Of a stretch of DNA of 42,281 bases, positions 25,756 to 35,412 are shown piece after piece. Within the stretch, counting starts at the first letter, position 1. Each line of letters begins with the position of its first letter. The notes beneath the pieces were generated by a model, which was not told where the DNA came from, did not search any database, and saw only the letters and a list, made by a program, of their open reading frames with translations. Location of the stretch: contig JALOOU010000015.1 in the NCBI GenBank assembly GCA_025454255.1, positions 1 through 42,281 on the forward strand, written 5' to 3'. The stretch is from Desulfobacterales bacterium (GTDB lineage: Bacteria; Desulfobacterota; Desulfobacteria; Desulfobacterales; SpSt-501). The translations under genes were made by a program, and so were the position numbers.

Positions 25756-27357
25756 ATGTCCGCCATTCCACAATTTCTGCAACAAGTGAGCGCTCTGATC
25801 GGCGGTTTGAGCCTCGGCAAGCGCATCACCCTGCTGGTGCTTTTACTGGCGACGATCGGGGGCTTCGCCCTGCTGATGGCCTGGTCCGGCGGGGTGGACC
25901 TGCGGCCGCTCTACGCCAATCTCGACCCGGACGACGCCGGCGCGATCGTCACCCGGCTCAAGGAGCAGAAGATCCCCTACCGCATCGGGGCCGACGGCAG
26001 AAGCGTGCTCGTCCCGGCCGAGAGCCTGCACGAGATCCGCATGCAGCTCGCCTCCGAGGGGCTGCCGCAGGGCAGCGGGGTGGGCTTCGAGGTCTTCGAC
26101 AACACCAAGCTCGGCATGAGCGAATTCGCCCAGAACGTCAACTACCAGCGGGCCCTCCAAGGCGAGCTGGCAAGAACGATCAGCCGCATCGCCGAGGTCG
26201 ACGGCTGCCGGGTGCACCTGGTCATGCCCGAGAAGACCCTGTTCGTGGACAACGAGCAGCCCGCGAGCGCCTCGGTGGCCGTGCGGCTCAAGCACGGCCG
26301 CCGGCTCAGCCAGGAGCAGATCAACGGGATCGTCCACCTGGTCTCCTCCAGCGTTGCGCGGTTGAGCCCCGAGCACATCACCCTGGTGGACCAGAGCGGC
26401 AGGCTCCTGGCCGGCAACCGCGCCCGGAGCGCCCCCGGGGCTCTCAGCGTCGACCAGCTCGAGTACCAGGCCCAGGTCGAAAAGAGCCTCGAGGGCCGCG
26501 TCAAGTCCATGCTGGACCAGGCGCTGGGCGACGGCCGGGCCATCGTCCGGCTGGCGTGCGCCTTCGACTTCCAGCGCATGGAGAAGACCGAGGAGCACTT
26601 CATCGGCGACAACCGCGTCATCCGCAGCGAGCAGAGCTTGAGCGAAAACTCGCGCAATGCCGACCCCGCGCCCCAGGGGGTGCCGGGCGTGCGCTCCAAC
26701 ACGCCCGGGGCCGAGACGCTGGCCTCGCCCCCGGGCGGGCCGTCGGCCGCCGCCTACGAGAAGCAGGACCGCACCGTCAACTACGAGATCGGCAAGATCA
26801 CCAGCCGGATCATTGAGCCCACGGGCAAACTCACGCGGGTGTCGGTGGCGGTGATGGTCGACGGCACCTACAAGCAGGTGCCCAAGAAAGAGGGAGGCAC
26901 CGAGCGCCAGTACGTCGCGCGCGGCGCCGAGGAGATTCAAAAGATCGAGGCCCTGGTCAAGCGCGCCGTGAACTTCGATGCCGAGCGCGGGGACCAGGTG
27001 GAGATCGTCAACATCCCCTTCGAAGTCGCCGAGTGGGCCAAGGGCGAGGAGGCCGCTGCGGCACCCGGGTGGCTCGCCTGGTTGGGTGCGGCCGCGCCCT
27101 ACTACAAGCACGCCTTCGCGGCTCTTTTTCTGGCCTTGAGCTTTTTCGTCTTCGTCAAGCCGCTGGTGCGCTGGCTGACGGAGCAGTCGCTGGCGGGGGT
27201 GGAGATCGTGCGGCACCTGCCAAAGACCGTCGGCGAACTCGAGCACGAGATGGCCGGGGCGCGCAGCCTGCCCTATCTCGACCAGGCATCGCAGCTGGTC
27301 GTGCGCGACAGCGAGGCCTCGGTGGGCGCCGTGCGCAACTGGCTCAAGCAGACATGA
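25756..27357 (+). CDS. fliF: Flagellar MS-ring protein FliF
   Basis: A 533-residue protein with two membrane segments (about 24-43 and 448-470) flanking a large periplasmic part. Landmarks are DLRPLYANLDPDDAG, GVGFEVFDNTKLGMSEF and NYQRALQGELARTI (the secretin-like ring-building region), and VNYEIGKITSRIIEPTGKL. The cytoplasmic C-terminus (RNWLKQT) is the part expected to bind FliG, whose gene follows 37 bases later. The length is typical. Confidence 0.96.
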   Translation: MSAIPQFLQQVSALIGGLSLGKRITLLVLLLATIGGFALLMAWSGGVDLRPLYANLDPDDAGAIVTRLKEQKIPYRIGADGRSVLVPAESLHEIRMQLASEGLPQGSGVGFEVFDNTKLGMSEFAQNVNYQRALQGELARTISRIAEVDGCRVHLVMPEKTLFVDNEQPASASVAVRLKHGRRLSQEQINGIVHLVSSSVARLSPEHITLVDQSGRLLAGNRARSAPGALSVDQLEYQAQVEKSLEGRVKSMLDQALGDGRAIVRLACAFDFQRMEKTEEHFIGDNRVIRSEQSLSENSRNADPAPQGVPGVRSNTPGAETLASPPGGPSAAAYEKQDRTVNYEIGKITSRIIEPTGKLTRVSVAVMVDGTYKQVPKKEGGTERQYVARGAEEIQKIEALVKRAVNFDAERGDQVEIVNIPFEVAEWAKGEEAAAAPGWLAWLGAAAPYYKHAFAALFLALSFFVFVKPLVRWLTEQSLAGVEIVRHLPKTVGELEHEMAGARSLPYLDQASQLVVRDSEASVGAVRNWLKQT

Positions 27358-27394
27358 TCGTCAAGCGCGTGTCGTTCGGATGAGGCGGTGAAGC

Positions 27395-28360
27395 ATGGAT
27401 CCCAGGCAGCTCTCCGGTGCGGTCAAAGCGGCGATTCTCGTCAAGGCCATGGGCGAGCGCTACGCTGCGGGACTGCTCAGCCGGCTCACGGCCGAGGAGC
27501 GCGAGGCGGTCAGCCGCCATCTGCCCCAGCTCCAGGCGGTGGCGCCGGAGGTGGTGGATCAGGTGGCGCGCGAGTTCACCCTGATGGCCCAGCGGGGCCA
27601 CTTCGGGACGCCGGCCTTGCCGCGGCCCGGGGAGCTCGCCGGGGATGAGGGCGGGGGGAGGGCCATCGACGGGCTGGCGGCGCTCACAGCGCTCAGCCCC
27701 GAGGAGGTCTATGAGCTGATAAAGGACGAGCACCCCCAGACCATGGCCATCGTCCTCATTCACCTGAGGACGGAGACGGCCAGCGCGGTCGTCTCGCGTT
27801 TGTCGGACGAGGTCAAGAGCGATGTCGCCCTGCGCATCGCCGGCTTGGACAAGGTGGCCGCCGCCATGGTCGAGGAGGTGAACACCGTCTTCACCGAGAT
27901 CCTGAAACACAAGAAAGCCGGCGCGGCCAAGGTCGGCGGCGGGGTCGATCGCCTGGCGGAGATTCTCAACCAGACCGACGAGATCTCCAGCGAGCTCATC
28001 CTCAACGAGATCGAGGAGGCCAACCCCGAGCTGGCCGCCCAGGTCAAGCAGAAGATGTTCGTCTTCGAGGACCTCGTGAAGGTCGACGACCGCGGATTCC
28101 AGAAGCTGCTGCGGCGGGTGGAGACCAAGGAGCTTGCCGTGGCGTTGAAGGCCGCCTCCGAGGAGGTCAAGCAAAAGGTTTACAAGAACATGTCCGAGCG
28201 CGCCGCGGAGATGCTGCGCGAAGAGATGGACACCCTGGGGCCGGTGCGCATGAAAGAGGTGACCGACGCGCAGCAGGCCATCACCGCCATCATCCAGGAG
28301 ATGGACGCCAAAGGCGAACTGATGATCGGCGGCCGGCGCGGAGAGCTGATGGTCGGCTGA
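27395..28360 (+). CDS. fliG: Flagellar motor switch protein FliG
   Basis: A 321-residue protein. The middle domain carries KDEHPQTMAIVLIHL, the EHPQ motif that contacts FliM. The C-terminal domain has FVFEDLVKVDDRGFQKLLR, KELAVALKAASEEVKQK and GPVRMKEVTDAQQAI, including the charged residues that face the stator. The N-terminal domain (GAVKAAILVKAMGER) would bind FliF. No truncation or unusual substitution is apparent. Confidence 0.96.
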   Translation: MDPRQLSGAVKAAILVKAMGERYAAGLLSRLTAEEREAVSRHLPQLQAVAPEVVDQVAREFTLMAQRGHFGTPALPRPGELAGDEGGGRAIDGLAALTALSPEEVYELIKDEHPQTMAIVLIHLRTETASAVVSRLSDEVKSDVALRIAGLDKVAAAMVEEVNTVFTEILKHKKAGAAKVGGGVDRLAEILNQTDEISSELILNEIEEANPELAAQVKQKMFVFEDLVKVDDRGFQKLLRRVETKELAVALKAASEEVKQKVYKNMSERAAEMLREEMDTLGPVRMKEVTDAQQAITAIIQEMDAKGELMIGGRRGELMVG

Positions 28361-28387
28361 CGACCGAAGCGGGGGGGAGGCTCAGAC

Positions 28388-29113
28388 GTGGATTCCACCT
28401 GTTACATGTTCCCGGAGCTCTCGCGCGCCAAGACGGGACGAGGGCGCGAGGCGGGGGCGTGCGAGTTCCGGCGCTCGGCCGTGAGCCCGGCGCCCGGAGG
28501 CCGCAGCGCGGACCCGGATGCGATGCGCCGCATTTTGGGGCATCCGGGCGGAATCGAGGATCGCGAACAGCAGGCCTATTGCCGGGGTTTCGACGAGGGG
28601 GTGCGCAGCGGAATTGCGCAGGGGGAGAAGGCCGGGGAGGAGGCCGCCCGGCAGCGCCTGGGACATGGGCTGGCCAGCGTCCAGGTCCTGCTCCGGGATC
28701 TCGAGGGCCTGCGGCGCGCGGCCGCCGCCGAGCTCGAGGGCGAGCTGGTCCAGTTGGCGCTGGCCGTTGCGCGCAAGATCGTGCAGCACGAGATCGGTGT
28801 CGCCCCGGAAGCGGTGGCCGCCATCGTGCGTCAGGCGCTCAACCGGGTGGAGAACCCCGCACGCATCCGCATTCGCCTCCACCCGGAGGACGTGAAACTT
28901 CTTGGCGACGTCTCCCCGCCGCTGATGTCGGGGCGGCCGGAGGCCGGCCGGGTCGAGCTGGAGCCCGACGCGAGCATCACCCGCGGCGGCTGCCTGATCG
29001 CGACCGACGGCGGCGAGATCGATGCCCGCCTCGAACGCCAGTTCCAGGTCGTGGAAGAGGCGTTCCGGGCCGAGTTCGAGCGCGCCCGCGCGGCCGGATC
29101 GCACGGATCATGA
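28388..29113 (+). CDS. fliH: Flagellar export ATPase regulator FliH
   Basis: A 241-residue protein starting at GTG 28388, with GGAGG seven bases upstream. The N-terminal 50 residues are poorly conserved. The AYCRGFDEGVRSGIAQGEKAGEEAA stretch (two pieces of 20 or fewer) carries the GxxxG-type repeats of FliH. The C-terminal half (ALAVARKIVQHEIG, VRIRLHPED-like IRIRLHPEDVKLL, RGGCLIATDGGEIDARL) is the FliI-binding domain. It ends in an ATGA overlap with fliI, consistent with assembly of the FliH2-FliI complex. Confidence 0.9.
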   Translation: MDSTCYMFPELSRAKTGRGREAGACEFRRSAVSPAPGGRSADPDAMRRILGHPGGIEDREQQAYCRGFDEGVRSGIAQGEKAGEEAARQRLGHGLASVQVLLRDLEGLRRAAAAELEGELVQLALAVARKIVQHEIGVAPEAVAAIVRQALNRVENPARIRIRLHPEDVKLLGDVSPPLMSGRPEAGRVELEPDASITRGGCLIATDGGEIDARLERQFQVVEEAFRAEFERARAAGSHGS

Positions 29114-30435
29114 GCACCGCGCCGAGTCTTTCCCGCTACCGGGACTGCCTGGAGGGTCTCACGCCGATCCAGGCCCAGGGCAGCGTCTGCCAGGTCGTCG
29201 GCCTGGTCGTCGAATCCTCCGGGCCCGCCTGCCGGCTGGGGGCGGTGTGCGACATCGTCACCCACCGGGGCGAAAGGCGCCTGGCCGCCGAGGCCATGGG
29301 CTTCCGCGACAACCGGGTCCTGCTGATGCCGCTGGAGGAGATCCGCGGCATCGCCCCGGGCTGCCGGGTGGTCGCCCGGCAGCAGCGGGCCACCGTGCGC
29401 GTCGGCCGGGCGCTTTTGGGGCGGGTGGTCGACGGCCTGGGGGCGCCCATCGACGACAAGGGCCCCCTGGCGGCGGCGGAGGAGTATCCCCTTTACGCCC
29501 AGGCGATCAACCCGCTGCAGCGCTGCCGGATCCACGAGCCGCTCGACCTCGGGTTGCGGGCCGTCAACGGGCTGCTGACGATCGGCTGCGGCCAGCGCAT
29601 GGGGGTGTTCGCCGGGTCGGGCGTCGGCAAGAGCGTTCTGCTCGGCATGATCGCCCGGAACACGGCCGCCGACGTCAACGTGATTGCGCTGATCGGCGAG
29701 CGCGGCCGGGAGGTCAACGACTTCCTGGAGAAGGACCTCGGTCCGGATGGGCTGGCCCGTTCGGTGGTGGTGGTCGCCACCTCCGACCGGTTGCCGTTGA
29801 TCCGAACCCGCGGAGCCTTCGTCGCCACCGCCATCGCCGAGTATTTCCGCGACCAGGGCTGCCGGGTGAACCTGATGATGGACTCGGTCACGCGCTTTGC
29901 GATGGCGCAGCGCGAGATCGGGCTGGCCCTGGGCGAGCCGCCCACCACCAAAGGCTACACCCCGTCGGTCTTCACGCTGCTGCCGAAGCTTTTGGAGCGC
30001 GCCGGGACCGGCGCCGGCCGCGGCTCGATCACCGGACTCTACACGGTGCTGGTGGAAGGCGACGACACCAACGAGCCCATTGCCGACGCGGCGCGCTCGA
30101 TCCTCGACGGCCATATCAACCTCGCCCGCGACCTGGCCATGCAGAACCATTACCCGGCCATCGACGTGATGAGCAGCATCAGCCGCGTGATGGACGATGT
30201 CGTCAGCGCCGATCAGAAGCGCGATGCCGGCCGGCTGAAGGAGACCCTGGCGACCTACCGCAGGGCCGAGGATCTCATCAACATCGGCGCCTACGTCGCC
30301 GGCAGCAACCCCAAGATCGACTACGCCGTCAAGATGATCGACCGGATCAACGGCTACCTCAGGCAGGCGGTCGATGAACGCGTGCCGCTGGCCGAGAGCA
30401 TCGCCCAGCTGCGCGCCTTGTTCGAAAAAGCATAA
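29110..30435 (+). CDS. fliI: Flagellum-specific ATPase FliI
   Basis: A 441-residue protein from ATG 29110, overlapping fliH by four bases; longer readings upstream only follow the fliH region in another frame. The P-loop GVFAGSGVGKSVLLG is near residue 170, the catalytic IGERGREVNDFLE near 195, and the Walker B-like NLMMDSVTRFAMAQRE near 255. YTPSVFTLLPKLLERAG and NHYPAIDV are conserved F1-beta-like segments. It energises substrate unloading at the export gate. Confidence 0.97.
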   Translation: MSTAPSLSRYRDCLEGLTPIQAQGSVCQVVGLVVESSGPACRLGAVCDIVTHRGERRLAAEAMGFRDNRVLLMPLEEIRGIAPGCRVVARQQRATVRVGRALLGRVVDGLGAPIDDKGPLAAAEEYPLYAQAINPLQRCRIHEPLDLGLRAVNGLLTIGCGQRMGVFAGSGVGKSVLLGMIARNTAADVNVIALIGERGREVNDFLEKDLGPDGLARSVVVVATSDRLPLIRTRGAFVATAIAEYFRDQGCRVNLMMDSVTRFAMAQREIGLALGEPPTTKGYTPSVFTLLPKLLERAGTGAGRGSITGLYTVLVEGDDTNEPIADAARSILDGHINLARDLAMQNHYPAIDVMSSISRVMDDVVSADQKRDAGRLKETLATYRRAEDLINIGAYVAGSNPKIDYAVKMIDRINGYLRQAVDERVPLAESIAQLRALFEKA

Positions 30436-30502
30436 CCGCCGCGGGGCGGGCCGAGCGCGGCCCCGCCCCGCACGATGAGCCCGCACGCCGGCGCCCGAAT
30501 CC

Positions 30503-30937
30503 ATGTTCGCATTCCGTTTCGACACCCTGCTCGACCAGCGCCGGCATGCCGAGGATGCCCTGCAGCTGGAGCTGGCCGAAGCCCGGCAAGCGCTGGCGGC
30601 CGAGCAGGCCGCCTGGCGCGACGCCAAACAGGCCATCAACCAGTGCCGGCGCGACCTGCACCGGGCGCAGCAGGAGCGCTTCCGCGCCGATGAGATTCTG
30701 CTCTACCCCCCCTACCTCGAACGACTGCAGCAGGCCATCGAGGCCCAGGCCCGCCGCGTGGCGGCCGCCGAGCGCCGCGTCCTCCAGAAGCGCCACGCGC
30801 TGGTCGAGGCCATGAAAAAGCGCAAGATCCTCGAAAAGCTCCGCGAGAAGCACGCCCGGGAGCACCAGCGCGGCGAAGCCGCCAGGGAGCAGCGGGCGCA
30901 CGAGGAGGCCGCCGCCCAGCAATACCAGCGCCGCTAG
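30503..30937 (+). CDS. fliJ: Flagellar export chaperone FliJ
   Basis: A 144-residue, highly charged and nearly all-helical protein, predicted to be an antiparallel coiled coil. The start FAFRFDTLLDQRRHAED is the classical FliJ beginning. Low sequence constraint and the position directly after fliI fit the family. FliJ links FliI to the FlhA ring. No strong ribosome-binding site is seen, so reinitiation after fliI may be needed. Confidence 0.88.
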   Translation: MFAFRFDTLLDQRRHAEDALQLELAEARQALAAEQAAWRDAKQAINQCRRDLHRAQQERFRADEILLYPPYLERLQQAIEAQARRVAAAERRVLQKRHALVEAMKKRKILEKLREKHAREHQRGEAAREQRAHEEAAAQQYQRR

Positions 30938-31005
30938 CGCGTGCGCGCCCCGCGCTCGCCCGGCGGCGCAGCGAACGCCGGCCGCGCGGCCGAGTGCCGC
31001 CGGGC

Positions 31006-31019
31006 GACGATCGCTTGAC
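31006..31019. promoter_or_regulatory. Weak FleQ-box-like site upstream of fliK
   Basis: GACGATCGCTTGAC has an intact TTGAC half and three of five bases in the other half. It is about 200 bases upstream of the promoter. It is reported mainly because of the pattern elsewhere. Confidence 0.25.
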
Positions 31020-31212
31020 CCGAAACGCCGCGGCAAGCTTTGCCCTGCCGGGAAATTCTTGCCGGCAGCCACCGCCGCTAAGGCGCTGCGGCAGCGGCGT
31101 CTCCGCCGCCGTCGCCGAAAGTCGCGTTCCACTTGAAATCACACGGTTTACGAATCGTTTTTGCGGGCCGCCAGGGCTGGCCGGCCGATTGCCGGCGGAT
31201 CCGCCTTCCCCC

Positions 31213-31228
31213 TGGCATGCTCTCTGCA
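31213..31228 (+). promoter_or_regulatory. Sigma-54-type promoter of fliK
   Basis: TGGCATGCTCTCTGCA has a full -24 element, GG-N10-GC spacing and one change in the -12 (CTGC). Transcription would begin near 31240, about 43 nt before the fliK ATG, and this excludes longer N-terminal readings. Confidence 0.6.
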
Positions 31229-31282
31229 GAATGGAGCCCGGATCGAGCAGCAGGAAGATGCGGGAGGACGCGAGGGCGACAC

Positions 31283-33370
31283 ATGACGGCAGTTGACATC
31301 GGCTTTGACCCCGTTTCAAGCCTCGGAAATCCGGCAGCCCCGGCTTCGCAAAGCGCATCCCCGGCCGGAAGCTCAGGGCCGTTTGCGGTCGAGCCTTCGC
31401 CCGCGGCCGCATTCACCTCGCCCGCCTCCTTTCACAGCCTCTTGCGCGACGCCGGGCAGCGCGCTGCGCGGAGCGAACCAGACGGCGGGGCCCCCGGCGG
31501 GGGACGCCCGCCCGGCGCCGGCCGAGCGGCGGCCGACGCGGCGCAAGGGCCGCCATGCGGGTTGGGTCGCGGTCTGATGTGGGCGCCGCCGGAGAGCGAT
31601 CCTGCCTGGGACGCCCTGGCCCAGCTGGTTCAAGGCCTCAATCTCGCCGCCAACAGGCTCGCCGCGCCGGAGGAGCCCGTGCCGCCGGGGGAGGGGCCCG
31701 CGGCGGATGCCGGCGACGAGGGCGAGGGGTTTCTGCGTTTCATCGATCTGTTGAAGCAGCTGCAAACGCTGCACGCCGCCGCTTTGCCCGAAGCGGGCGC
31801 CCCGCTTGCCCGACCGGAGGAGATCCCGACCCCGCTTCCGGCTGGTGCCGCTGCCGGCCAGGCGGGCGCCTGGGCCACACAGGCGGGCGCCGAGGCCGGC
31901 TACTGGTTGAAACAGCTGCTGGGCCTGCTGCGAGCGGCCGGCGGCCCGGCCCCGGCCGCAACGGGCGCGACGGCGGTCGATCCTCGGGCGATCATGGCAC
32001 AGAATCCGGAAGGCGCGGCGCAGAGCGGCGTGCGCTTCGGCCAAGGATGGGAGCCGCTGCCGCAGGAGCGGCAACCGGCGGAAGGCCTCTTTTCGGCTGC
32101 AAGCAGTGGCGTGGGCAGCGAGGCCGCGGCGGAGAATTCTGCGGGTGCCAGGCGCGACGGCGCGCTGCCCATCGATTCACTGAACGCGCTGTTGGCCCGG
32201 CTGAGGAGCGGTGAAGGCGCCGGTGCGGCAGAAGCGGGCGAGGTCCCGGCGCCGCTCAGAGAGGGGCTGACCCCGACGCCGCCCGCCGGCGAGAGGCCCT
32301 CGGCGACCCACCTTCCCGGGCGCATGCCTCAATGGCTGGCGCAGGCCCACGAGGCTCTGAGTGCAATTCCCTGGGGCCGCTTGGCGCAGCTGACAGCGGG
32401 GCAGGGCGCGGCCGCCGAATCAGCGGCGCCTGAGGCCCTTGCGGAGGAGAACGGGCGGCCTGCGGCGGAATCCGCCGCACCCGAGCTCATGCCCCCCGCG
32501 CTTCCGGGCGCGCTGCGCGAGGCCCAGGGCCGGGGCCGAGCGGCAGAAGCCGCCCGGGGCTTCACCGACCCGGGGGCGGCGGCGCCGCGGCCGTCTTCTG
32601 CGGAGCCCTGCCCCGACGCGGCGGCCGAGGCCGCCCGCCCGCCGGCGGGGCCGAGGGTGTCGGCCCAACGCCACCCGGAGGCGGAGGCGGCATCGCCCGC
32701 TTCGGCACGCGAAGCGCCGCGCGCTGAGCCGATGCCCCTTTCGAACGAGACCGGGCGGGCTCCGGTTGCGGATCCGTCCGCACCCTCTGCGATCGCGGTC
32801 GCGGACGGGAGCGACGACGGCCTGTCCGCCGCAATTTTGCGCGATCTGCGGACGGCCCCGCACCCTGAACCGACTGCGGAAAAGCAGGCCGGAGTCGAAG
32901 CCGGCCCCAAGCACCGCGAGGCGGACGGCGCCGCCGCCAAAGGCAATGTGGTCGAGCAGATCGTGCAGCGTGCGGCGGTTCATCTGAAAAGCGATCAGAG
33001 CGAGGCGCGCATCGATCTCAAGCCTGAGTTTTTGGGCCACGTGCGCATGCAGATCGTGACCGAAAACCAGCAGGTGACCGTTCGGATCCTGACGGAGCTG
33101 CCCATGGTGCGGGATCTGATCGAGCAGAGCCTGCCCCAGCTCAAATCGGACCTCCAGCAGCAGGGGCTTCAGGTGGAGCGGGTGGAGGTGTCGGTCGCCG
33201 ACGATCCCCGCCGCGACGCGGGCCGGCAGCACCGGGCCGGGGGCCGGCGCAACGGCCGCGGACCGGACGGGCCCGGCACCGCTGAGGTAGGGGCCGTCGC
33301 GGCGCGGGTGCAGGAGCTCGCGAGCTACTGGGGCCAGAGCGGCCGAACGACTATCAACATGTTTGTGTAA
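31283..33370 (+). CDS. fliK: Flagellar hook-length control protein FliK
   Basis: The start is ATG 31283 (695 residues) with GAGGG upstream and the promoter just before. The first 550 residues are low-complexity Ala/Pro/Glu/Gly-rich sequence, the expected disordered ruler. Residues about 552-640 are the conserved substrate-switch domain: VHLKSDQSEARIDLKPEFLG, VRMQIVTENQQVTVRIL and LPQLKSDLQQQGLQVERV. FliK measures the hook and switches FlhB specificity. It is longer than the roughly 400-residue enterobacterial protein. Only the C-terminal domain supports the name; the N-terminal part would not be recognised by sequence. Confidence 0.9.
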   Translation: MTAVDIGFDPVSSLGNPAAPASQSASPAGSSGPFAVEPSPAAAFTSPASFHSLLRDAGQRAARSEPDGGAPGGGRPPGAGRAAADAAQGPPCGLGRGLMWAPPESDPAWDALAQLVQGLNLAANRLAAPEEPVPPGEGPAADAGDEGEGFLRFIDLLKQLQTLHAAALPEAGAPLARPEEIPTPLPAGAAAGQAGAWATQAGAEAGYWLKQLLGLLRAAGGPAPAATGATAVDPRAIMAQNPEGAAQSGVRFGQGWEPLPQERQPAEGLFSAASSGVGSEAAAENSAGARRDGALPIDSLNALLARLRSGEGAGAAEAGEVPAPLREGLTPTPPAGERPSATHLPGRMPQWLAQAHEALSAIPWGRLAQLTAGQGAAAESAAPEALAEENGRPAAESAAPELMPPALPGALREAQGRGRAAEAARGFTDPGAAAPRPSSAEPCPDAAAEAARPPAGPRVSAQRHPEAEAASPASAREAPRAEPMPLSNETGRAPVADPSAPSAIAVADGSDDGLSAAILRDLRTAPHPEPTAEKQAGVEAGPKHREADGAAAKGNVVEQIVQRAAVHLKSDQSEARIDLKPEFLGHVRMQIVTENQQVTVRILTELPMVRDLIEQSLPQLKSDLQQQGLQVERVEVSVADDPRRDAGRQHRAGGRRNGRGPDGPGTAEVGAVAARVQELASYWGQSGRTTINMFV

Positions 33371-33425
33371 CCCTCCGTCGGCTGCCGGGTGGGAGCCGAC
33401 GCAACGGAGTCGAAAAGGAACGGCA

Positions 33426-34109
33426 ATGGCGATCGATGCAATTTCACCGGCGGCGGCGACTGCGTCCGCAGCGGCCGCAGGGGCCTCCCGAAGCATGGGC
33501 AAGGATGCGTTTCTGCGGCTGCTGGTCACCCAGCTTCAGAACCAGAACCCGCTCAATCCGGCCGACAGCACGGAGTTCACCGCTCAGCTGGCCCAGTTCA
33601 GTTCGCTGGAGCAGTTGAGCAACATCAACCAAAACCTGGAAACGCTCAATCTTTTCCAGGCCTCGATCAACAATGCCCAGGCGGTCTCCCTGATCGGCAA
33701 GCAGGTTCTGGCCCGCGGCAACAGCATCGAAAAGCAGGGCAGCCAGCCGGTTCACTGCGAGTTCGAGCTGGAAGCGGCCGCCGCGCGGGTGGTGATGAGC
33801 ATCTACGATTCGACCGGAGGCTTCGTCCGGGAGCTGGTCGGCGGATCCCAGCCGGAGGGCCGGAGGAGTTTGGTCTGGGATGGGCGCGACCGCAACGGGA
33901 GCCCGGCGGCGGACGGCCTCTACACCTTCGAAATCCAGGCGGAGGGCAGCGACGGCAAAAAGGTTGCCGCCGACTCCCTGATCCGCGGCCAGGTCGGCGG
34001 CGTCACCCTCGAGGGCGGCACCCCGCAGCTGATGGTGGGCGAGCGGCGCCTGGCGTTCGGCAACGTGCTGCAGGTCAGCACGGCGCCGGCGACAACCGAA
34101 AACGAATAG
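33426..34109 (+). CDS. flgD: Flagellar hook cap / assembly protein FlgD
   Basis: A 227-residue protein from ATG 33426 with AAAAGGA upstream. The conserved N-terminus KDAFLRLLVTQLQNQNPLNP followed by STEFTAQLAQFSSLEQL is diagnostic. The middle carries the FLN-like segment with YDSTGGFVREL and LVWDGRDRNGSPAADGLYTF, and the end is the usual beta-rich hook-cap domain. FlgD caps the growing hook and is exported. It sits between fliK and flgE. Confidence 0.95.
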   Translation: MAIDAISPAAATASAAAAGASRSMGKDAFLRLLVTQLQNQNPLNPADSTEFTAQLAQFSSLEQLSNINQNLETLNLFQASINNAQAVSLIGKQVLARGNSIEKQGSQPVHCEFELEAAAARVVMSIYDSTGGFVRELVGGSQPEGRRSLVWDGRDRNGSPAADGLYTFEIQAEGSDGKKVAADSLIRGQVGGVTLEGGTPQLMVGERRLAFGNVLQVSTAPATTENE

Positions 34110-34145
34110 CATTTCAACTCATATCGAATCCGGGAGGGCACCACG

Positions 34146-35405
34146 ATGATTGGATCACTTTTCGCCGGGATCACCGGTCTGAACGCAAATGCCATGGCCA
34201 TGCGGGTCATCGGCGACAACATCGCCAACGTCAGCACCACGGCCTACAAAGGCAACCGCGCCTCCTTCGCCAACATCCTGAGCACCTCCCTGGGGGGGGA
34301 GACCGCGCTGCGCTCCGTCGGCCGCGGAGTCAGGTTCTGGGACGCCACCACCCAGTGGTCTCAGGGATCGTTCGAAAACACGGCCAACCCGACAGACCTG
34401 GCCATCAACGGCAAGGGTTTCTTCGTAGTCAAGGATGCGGCCGGCTCGCCGCTCTACACCCGGGCCGGCCAGTTTCGCTTCGATCGCAACGGCTACATGA
34501 TCACCCCGGACGGGCTCAAGCTGCAGGGCTTCGTGATCGATGCACTGGGCAACCGCGGCGCTATGGCCGACATCGTCATCTCCGGCGAGCGCGTTTCGCC
34601 CCCCTCCGCGACGGTGAACATGAACTTCGCCGTCAACCTCAATTCCAACTCGGTGGAGGGCCAGTCGTTCTCGGCGACCCAGAGCGTGTACGACTCGCTC
34701 GGAAACGCCATCCCGCTCTCGCTGACCTTCACCCGCGGGGCCACGCCCGGGGCCTGGACGGTGAAGGGCGGAATTCCGGCCGGCGTGGGCCGCGACCCCG
34801 CCGACGGCCCCGCCGTCACCTTCGGCGCCGGCGCCGACGAGAGCATTCCCGTCACCTTCGACGCCGACGGCCTGCTGACGTTTCCGGAGGACGACGTGAC
34901 CGTGTCGCTCCACCTGATCAACGGCGCCGCCACCCCCTTGAACATGAACTGGGATCTTTTCGATGACGACGGCCTCTATTACGGGGATTTGACCGGCTAC
35001 GCATCGACCTCGGTCACCACGTTCCAGTCGCAGGACGGCTACCCTTCGGGCAGCCTGCGCGCGGTGTCGGTGGGGGAGGACGGAACCGTGACCGCCGCGT
35101 ACTCCAACGGCGAGCTGGTCCCCAAGTTCGTGGTGGCGCTGGCCGACTTCCCCAGCTACGACGGGTTGACCAAAATGGGCCAGAACCTCTATGCCGAGTC
35201 GCTGATGTCGGGCTCGGCGTTGCTTTCCACGGCGGGCTCCGGCCGTCTGGGCAACCTCAGCCCCAGCAGCCTGGAGTTGTCCAACGTCGACCTGGCCGAG
35301 GAGTTCGTCAAGATGATCTCCACCCAGCGCGCTTTCCAGGCCAACTCGCGGGTGATCACCTCCAGCGACGAAATCCTGCAGGAGCTGATGAACATCAAAC
35401 GCTGA
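34146..35405 (+). CDS. flgE: Flagellar hook protein FlgE
   Basis: A 419-residue protein with GGGAGG upstream of the ATG. The N-terminal D0 region GLNANAMAMRVIGDNIANVS, NTVGFK-like NVSTTAYKGNRASF, and the C-terminal VDLAEEFVKMISTQRAFQAN with SRVITSSDEILQELMNIKR are the classical hook termini. The middle LPINGKGFF-like LAINGKGFFVVKDA and RAGQFRFDRNGYMI are the FlgE-family domain. The length is normal for a simple hook. Confidence 0.95.
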   Translation: MIGSLFAGITGLNANAMAMRVIGDNIANVSTTAYKGNRASFANILSTSLGGETALRSVGRGVRFWDATTQWSQGSFENTANPTDLAINGKGFFVVKDAAGSPLYTRAGQFRFDRNGYMITPDGLKLQGFVIDALGNRGAMADIVISGERVSPPSATVNMNFAVNLNSNSVEGQSFSATQSVYDSLGNAIPLSLTFTRGATPGAWTVKGGIPAGVGRDPADGPAVTFGAGADESIPVTFDADGLLTFPEDDVTVSLHLINGAATPLNMNWDLFDDDGLYYGDLTGYASTSVTTFQSQDGYPSGSLRAVSVGEDGTVTAAYSNGELVPKFVVALADFPSYDGLTKMGQNLYAESLMSGSALLSTAGSGRLGNLSPSSLELSNVDLAEEFVKMISTQRAFQANSRVITSSDEILQELMNIKR

Positions 35406-35412
35406 TAGAAAT

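Larger units (their letters stand above)
30938..31282. other. 345-base region between fliJ and fliK
   Basis: No gene is seen. It contains a partial FleQ-box-like site (31006-31019), an inverted repeat CTGCCGG/CCGGCAG (31045-31051 and 31062-31068, 10-base loop, no T-run) and a sigma-54-type promoter at 31213. A new transcription unit therefore probably begins at fliK. Confidence 0.6.

Noticed and set aside
28831..30639. 602-residue minus-strand open frame over fliH and fliI
   Set aside because: Antisense to two clearly identified flagellar genes.
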